From Desulfosporosinus sp. (GTDB lineage: Bacteria > Bacillota > Desulfitobacteriia > Desulfitobacteriales > Desulfitobacteriaceae), in the NCBI GenBank assembly GCA_003132105.1, contig PKWS01000339.1, positions 1,223 to 9,568 on the forward strand: a stretch of DNA of 8,346 nt, read 5' to 3'. Position 1 is the first letter of the stretch; each line of letters opens with the position of its first letter. This document shows positions 6,034 to 8,346 of this stretch, piece after piece. The notes beneath the pieces are model-generated. The model did not search any database. It saw nothing but the letters and a program-made list of their open reading frames with translations, and was not told the DNA's origin. Made by a program: the position numbers and the translations under genes.

Positions 6034-7080
6034 ATGGAGACTATAAATAATCTTTTTTTGATTATTGCGGCTGCCATTCGTGGACTGTTTCCGAATCCCC
6101 AATCAATATGGGCTGATTTAACTTTGAATGTTGTTAATGTTATTATGATCATTATCATCATTGTCCTCAATATTTTAGTATTGGCAATACTGGAACGTAA
6201 AGTAGCAAGTTGGGTAGGACAACGGGTTGGACCCAACCGCATTGGTCCTCACGGATGGTTACAAACCATTGCTGACGGATTGAAACTCATGGGTAAAGAA
6301 GATATTATTCCAGCAGGCGTTGACAAATTTATTTACAAGATTGCTCCGATGTTTATCTTCTCTCTACCGATAATGGCATTAGCTGTCATACCTTTTGGAA
6401 AAGGCATGGCACCCCTTAATCTCGATCTAGGTATTTTTTACTTTCTTGCGATCTCTAGTATTTCAACGCTGGCTTTCTTTATGGGTGGATGGGCATCTAA
6501 TAATAAATACTCTTTGCTTGGAGGCATGCGGGCAGTTGCCCAAATGATCAGTTACGAAATCCCCTTGCTCTTTTCTTTACTTGGGGTGGTCATGATCTCC
6601 CAGTCCTTCAATTTGGGAGTCATTGTTGAAGCTCAAAAGAGTATCCCGTTTATTTTTCTTCAACCTCTGGGGTTTGTAATCTTCATCATTGCTGGTATGG
6701 CAGAGGCTAATCGTGCACCGTTTGATTTGCTTGAAGGGGAACAGGAAATCGTTGCCGGGCCGTTTACAGAGTATTCGGGACTCCGCCATGGTTTGTTTTG
6801 GCTTGGGGAATACTCAAACTTGCTAGCTATGTCCGCACTTGCTACGACAGTGTTCTTAGGCGGTTGGCAAGGCCCAGGGTTCTTCCCTGGTTGGATTTGG
6901 TTCTGGTTAAAAGTTGGGATTATCATCTTCTTTACGATGTGGGCTCGTTGGACTTTTCCCAGAATTCGTATTGACCACTTAATGCATTTAGCGTGGAAAG
7001 TGTTGTTACCACTATCAATTTTAAACATATTGTTAACGGGTTTGGGGATATACATTTACCGACTCGTGATGGGAGGGTGA
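6034..7080 (+). CDS. nuoH: NADH-quinone oxidoreductase subunit H (complex I NuoH)
   Basis: NuoH is the membrane subunit at the foot of the peripheral arm. It forms part of the quinone entry channel and links quinone reduction to proton pumping. The product is 348 residues and highly hydrophobic, with about eight membrane segments. Key loops are LERKVASWVGQRVGPNRIGP (about 52-71), the following DGLKLMGKEDIIP, and EANRAPFDLLEGEQEIVAG, the acidic cytoplasmic loop that contacts the quinone site. The C-terminal part has the conserved WARWTFPRIRIDHLMHLAWK(V)LLP. AGAGGAGA (6020-6027) lies 6 bases before the ATG. It follows nuoD by 25 bases and its stop lies 4 bases before nuoI. Confidence 0.97.
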   Translation: METINNLFLIIAAAIRGLFPNPQSIWADLTLNVVNVIMIIIIIVLNILVLAILERKVASWVGQRVGPNRIGPHGWLQTIADGLKLMGKEDIIPAGVDKFIYKIAPMFIFSLPIMALAVIPFGKGMAPLNLDLGIFYFLAISSISTLAFFMGGWASNNKYSLLGGMRAVAQMISYEIPLLFSLLGVVMISQSFNLGVIVEAQKSIPFIFLQPLGFVIFIIAGMAEANRAPFDLLEGEQEIVAGPFTEYSGLRHGLFWLGEYSNLLAMSALATTVFLGGWQGPGFFPGWIWFWLKVGIIIFFTMWARWTFPRIRIDHLMHLAWKVLLPLSILNILLTGLGIYIYRLVMGG

Positions 7081-7084
7081 CACA

Positions 7085-7486
7085 GTGTTTGGTAAAGGTC
7101 TACTAACAGGTTTAGGAATCACATTAAAACACATGGTCGGACCCAAGGTCACGGAATTTTATCCAGAGGAGAGGCCCAACCTTTCGACTAGGGTGCGCAG
7201 TTCCATGGGACTTCAAAAGGAAAAATGCATTTCTTGCAACATGTGTGCGATGGCTTGTCCGAACGGGGTTATCAAATTAACCAGTGAAAAAGATGAGAAC
7301 AATAAGAAAGTCCTCAAGAGCTATCATATGGACGTTGGTCGTTGTTTGTTCTGTGGTATGTGCACTGAAGCCTGTCCGACCAAGGCTATAACTGTGACTC
7401 AGGAATACGAAAACGCTGTCTATGAAGCGGAAGATTTGAAATGGGACATGATTGCACGGGCTGAGCGAAAAGGGAAGGAGGGGTAA
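7085..7486 (+). CDS. nuoI: NADH-quinone oxidoreductase subunit I (complex I NuoI, two 4Fe-4S clusters)
   Basis: NuoI is a ferredoxin-like subunit carrying clusters N6a and N6b, which relay electrons towards N2 in NuoB. The product is 133 residues, shorter than the E. coli protein (about 180) but complete in both cluster motifs: C48-C51-C54-C58 and C87-C90-C93-C97, each CxxCxxCxxxCP. The N-terminal part (about 1-30) is the amphipathic segment that contacts the membrane arm. The start is GTG, with GGGAGG (7071-7076) 8 bases upstream inside the end of nuoH. In an enzyme without NuoEFG, as this operon suggests, NuoI is the natural docking point for an external electron donor. That role is inference. 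Confidence 0.96.
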   Translation: MFGKGLLTGLGITLKHMVGPKVTEFYPEERPNLSTRVRSSMGLQKEKCISCNMCAMACPNGVIKLTSEKDENNKKVLKSYHMDVGRCLFCGMCTEACPTKAITVTQEYENAVYEAEDLKWDMIARAERKGKEG

Positions 7487-7488
7487 GC

Positions 7489-7992
7489 GTGGGCACTGTC
7501 GTTTTCTTTATCTTTGCAATCCTGGCGATTGCAGCTGCATGGGGTGTAGTCACCTCGAAGAACATTGTGCATAGCGCGCTCTATCTCGCACTTTCCTTTG
7601 CAGGAGTTGCGGTGCTTTACGTTCTTATGAATGCGGACTATTTAGCGGCTGTCCAGTTGCTGGTTTATACGGGGGCCATATCCATTATGGTGGTCTTCGC
7701 GGTCATGTTTACCTTACGAGGAGAAATCGGTAAAAGTAATCCTGAAAACAGCGTTTGGGGTTGGGGAGCATTTGTATCCACCTTGATGTTTATCATGATA
7801 GCCTTTGTCATCCTCACGAATGTGGACTGGCGTATTTTACCCACACCGTGGACGAGCGGAGGCTCAGCCACAGATATTTCACTTTTATTACTCACTAAGT
7901 TTATGATTCCATTCGAAGCAGCCGCTGTTTTGATAACCATTGCCTTAGTTGGAGCTGTGATCTTGGCGAAGGGAGTGAAAGTGAGCAAATGA
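7489..7992 (+). CDS. nuoJ: NADH-quinone oxidoreductase subunit J (complex I NuoJ)
   Basis: NuoJ is a membrane subunit between NuoH/NuoA and the antiporter-like subunits, part of the polar axis that transmits energy through the membrane arm. The product is 167 residues with five hydrophobic segments. The family motif DYLAAVQLLVYTGAISIMVVFAVMF (about 50-74), with the helix containing YTGAI, is clear. It starts at GTG just two bases after the nuoI stop, with AAGGAGGGG (7475-7483) inside the end of nuoI as an excellent ribosome binding site. Its stop overlaps the nuoK start in an ATGA arrangement, so the two are probably translationally coupled. Confidence 0.95.
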   Translation: MGTVVFFIFAILAIAAAWGVVTSKNIVHSALYLALSFAGVAVLYVLMNADYLAAVQLLVYTGAISIMVVFAVMFTLRGEIGKSNPENSVWGWGAFVSTLMFIMIAFVILTNVDWRILPTPWTSGGSATDISLLLLTKFMIPFEAAAVLITIALVGAVILAKGVKVSK

Positions 7993-8342
7993 ATTTAAGT
8001 AATCTAAGTAATTTAAGTGTTGGACTTTCGACTTATCTTCTGGTTGGAGCGATGCTCTTTTGTCTGGGGCTTTACGGAGTCTTTGCAAAGAGAAATATGA
8101 TTGCCATACTCATGTCCATTGAGCTTATGCTTAATGCGGTAAATATTAATTTTGTAGCGTTTAATCGATTTCTATGGAACCAAAAGGTCGATGTCCATTA
8201 TGTTCTGACGGGTCATGTGGCGGCACTATTCGTCATAATCGTCGCAGCCTCTGAAGTGGCCGTTGGACTAGCTTTGGTCATAGCGGTCTATCGTAACCGT
8301 AGGACGACTAACGTAGATGAATTAAATTGGTTGAAGTGGTAA
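7989..8342 (+). CDS. nuoK: NADH-quinone oxidoreductase subunit K (complex I NuoK)
   Basis: NuoK is an MrpC-like membrane subunit of complex I with three transmembrane helices and essential buried glutamates. The product is 117 residues against about 100 in E. coli. The extra length is a repeated N-terminal segment (NLS three times), a slightly longer loop between helices 2 and 3, and the tail. The glutamates are E45 in MSIELMLNAVN and E89 in AASEVAVGLAL, matching E36 and E72 of E. coli NuoK. The ATG overlaps the nuoJ stop (ATGA). The local ribosome binding site is poor (GGGAG about 13 bases away), which suggests coupling to nuoJ translation. The window ends four bases after its stop, where nuoL would be expected. 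Confidence 0.95.
   Translation: MNLSNLSNLSVGLSTYLLVGAMLFCLGLYGVFAKRNMIAILMSIELMLNAVNINFVAFNRFLWNQKVDVHYVLTGHVAALFVIIVAASEVAVGLALVIAVYRNRRTTNVDELNWLKW
7992..8018 (+). repeat. Three-copy 9-base tandem repeat at the 5' end of nuoK
   Basis: AATTTAAGT (7992-8000), AATCTAAGT (8001-8009) and AATTTAAGT (8010-8018) lie end to end directly after the nuoK start codon and encode Asn-Leu-Ser three times. Copies 1 and 3 are identical and copy 2 differs by one synonymous T-to-C change. The repeat unit is a multiple of three, so a change in copy number would not shift the frame. Confidence 0.9.
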
Positions 8343-8346
8343 GAGA

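Noticed and set aside
6660..7055. 131-residue minus-strand reading frame inside nuoH
   Set aside because: It is antisense to a highly conserved membrane protein, has no ribosome binding site or recognisable domain, and is best explained as a shadow of nuoH codon pattern.

Overview
The window looks like chromosomal DNA from an anaerobic, spore-former-type Firmicute of the Desulfosporosinus/Desulfitobacterium (Peptococcaceae/Desulfitobacteriaceae) kind. The placement rests on the Firmicute gene order, strong AGGAGG-type ribosome binding sites with some TTG and GTG starts, and a complex I operon in which nuoD runs directly into nuoH. The genus is an inference from gene order and protein character, not from a search. 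All thirteen genes lie on the + strand.

The left half (about 1-3430) is a housekeeping block: the C-terminal part of a SPOUT-type RNA methyltransferase, ribosomal protein L19 (rplS), signal peptidase I (lepB), the 50S-assembly GTPase RbgA/YlqF, and ribonuclease HII (rnhB). This is the conserved Firmicute neighbourhood that continues from rimM-trmD. It serves ribosome assembly, protein export and genome maintenance. The 245-base gap before rplS holds two strong adjacent stem-loops that resemble an intergenic palindromic repeat (possibly an IS200/IS605-type remnant). It also holds a good sigma-A-like promoter and a short foldable leader that may be an L19 autoregulatory element. A weak-stemmed hairpin with nine T residues follows rplS.

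The right half (about 3466-8346) is the first eight genes of a respiratory complex I operon, nuoA-B-C-D-H-I-J-K, preceded by a promoter with an extended -10 element and a near-perfect Shine-Dalgarno sequence. The genes are packed tightly: nuoA/nuoB, nuoB/nuoC and nuoJ/nuoK overlap, and the other gaps are 2 to 25 bases. The window ends four bases after nuoK, where nuoL, nuoM and nuoN would be expected. NuoB, C, D and I form the quinone-reducing connecting module and A, H, J and K are membrane subunits. NuoE, F and G, the NADH-oxidising module, are absent from their usual place between D and H. The enzyme is therefore probably an 11-subunit complex I that takes electrons from something other than NADH, for example ferredoxin, if the missing genes are not elsewhere in the genome.

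I see no wholly new system here. The most interesting items are the double palindrome and leader upstream of rplS, the missing electron-input module of the nuo operon, and a three-copy 9-base tandem repeat at the very start of nuoK.
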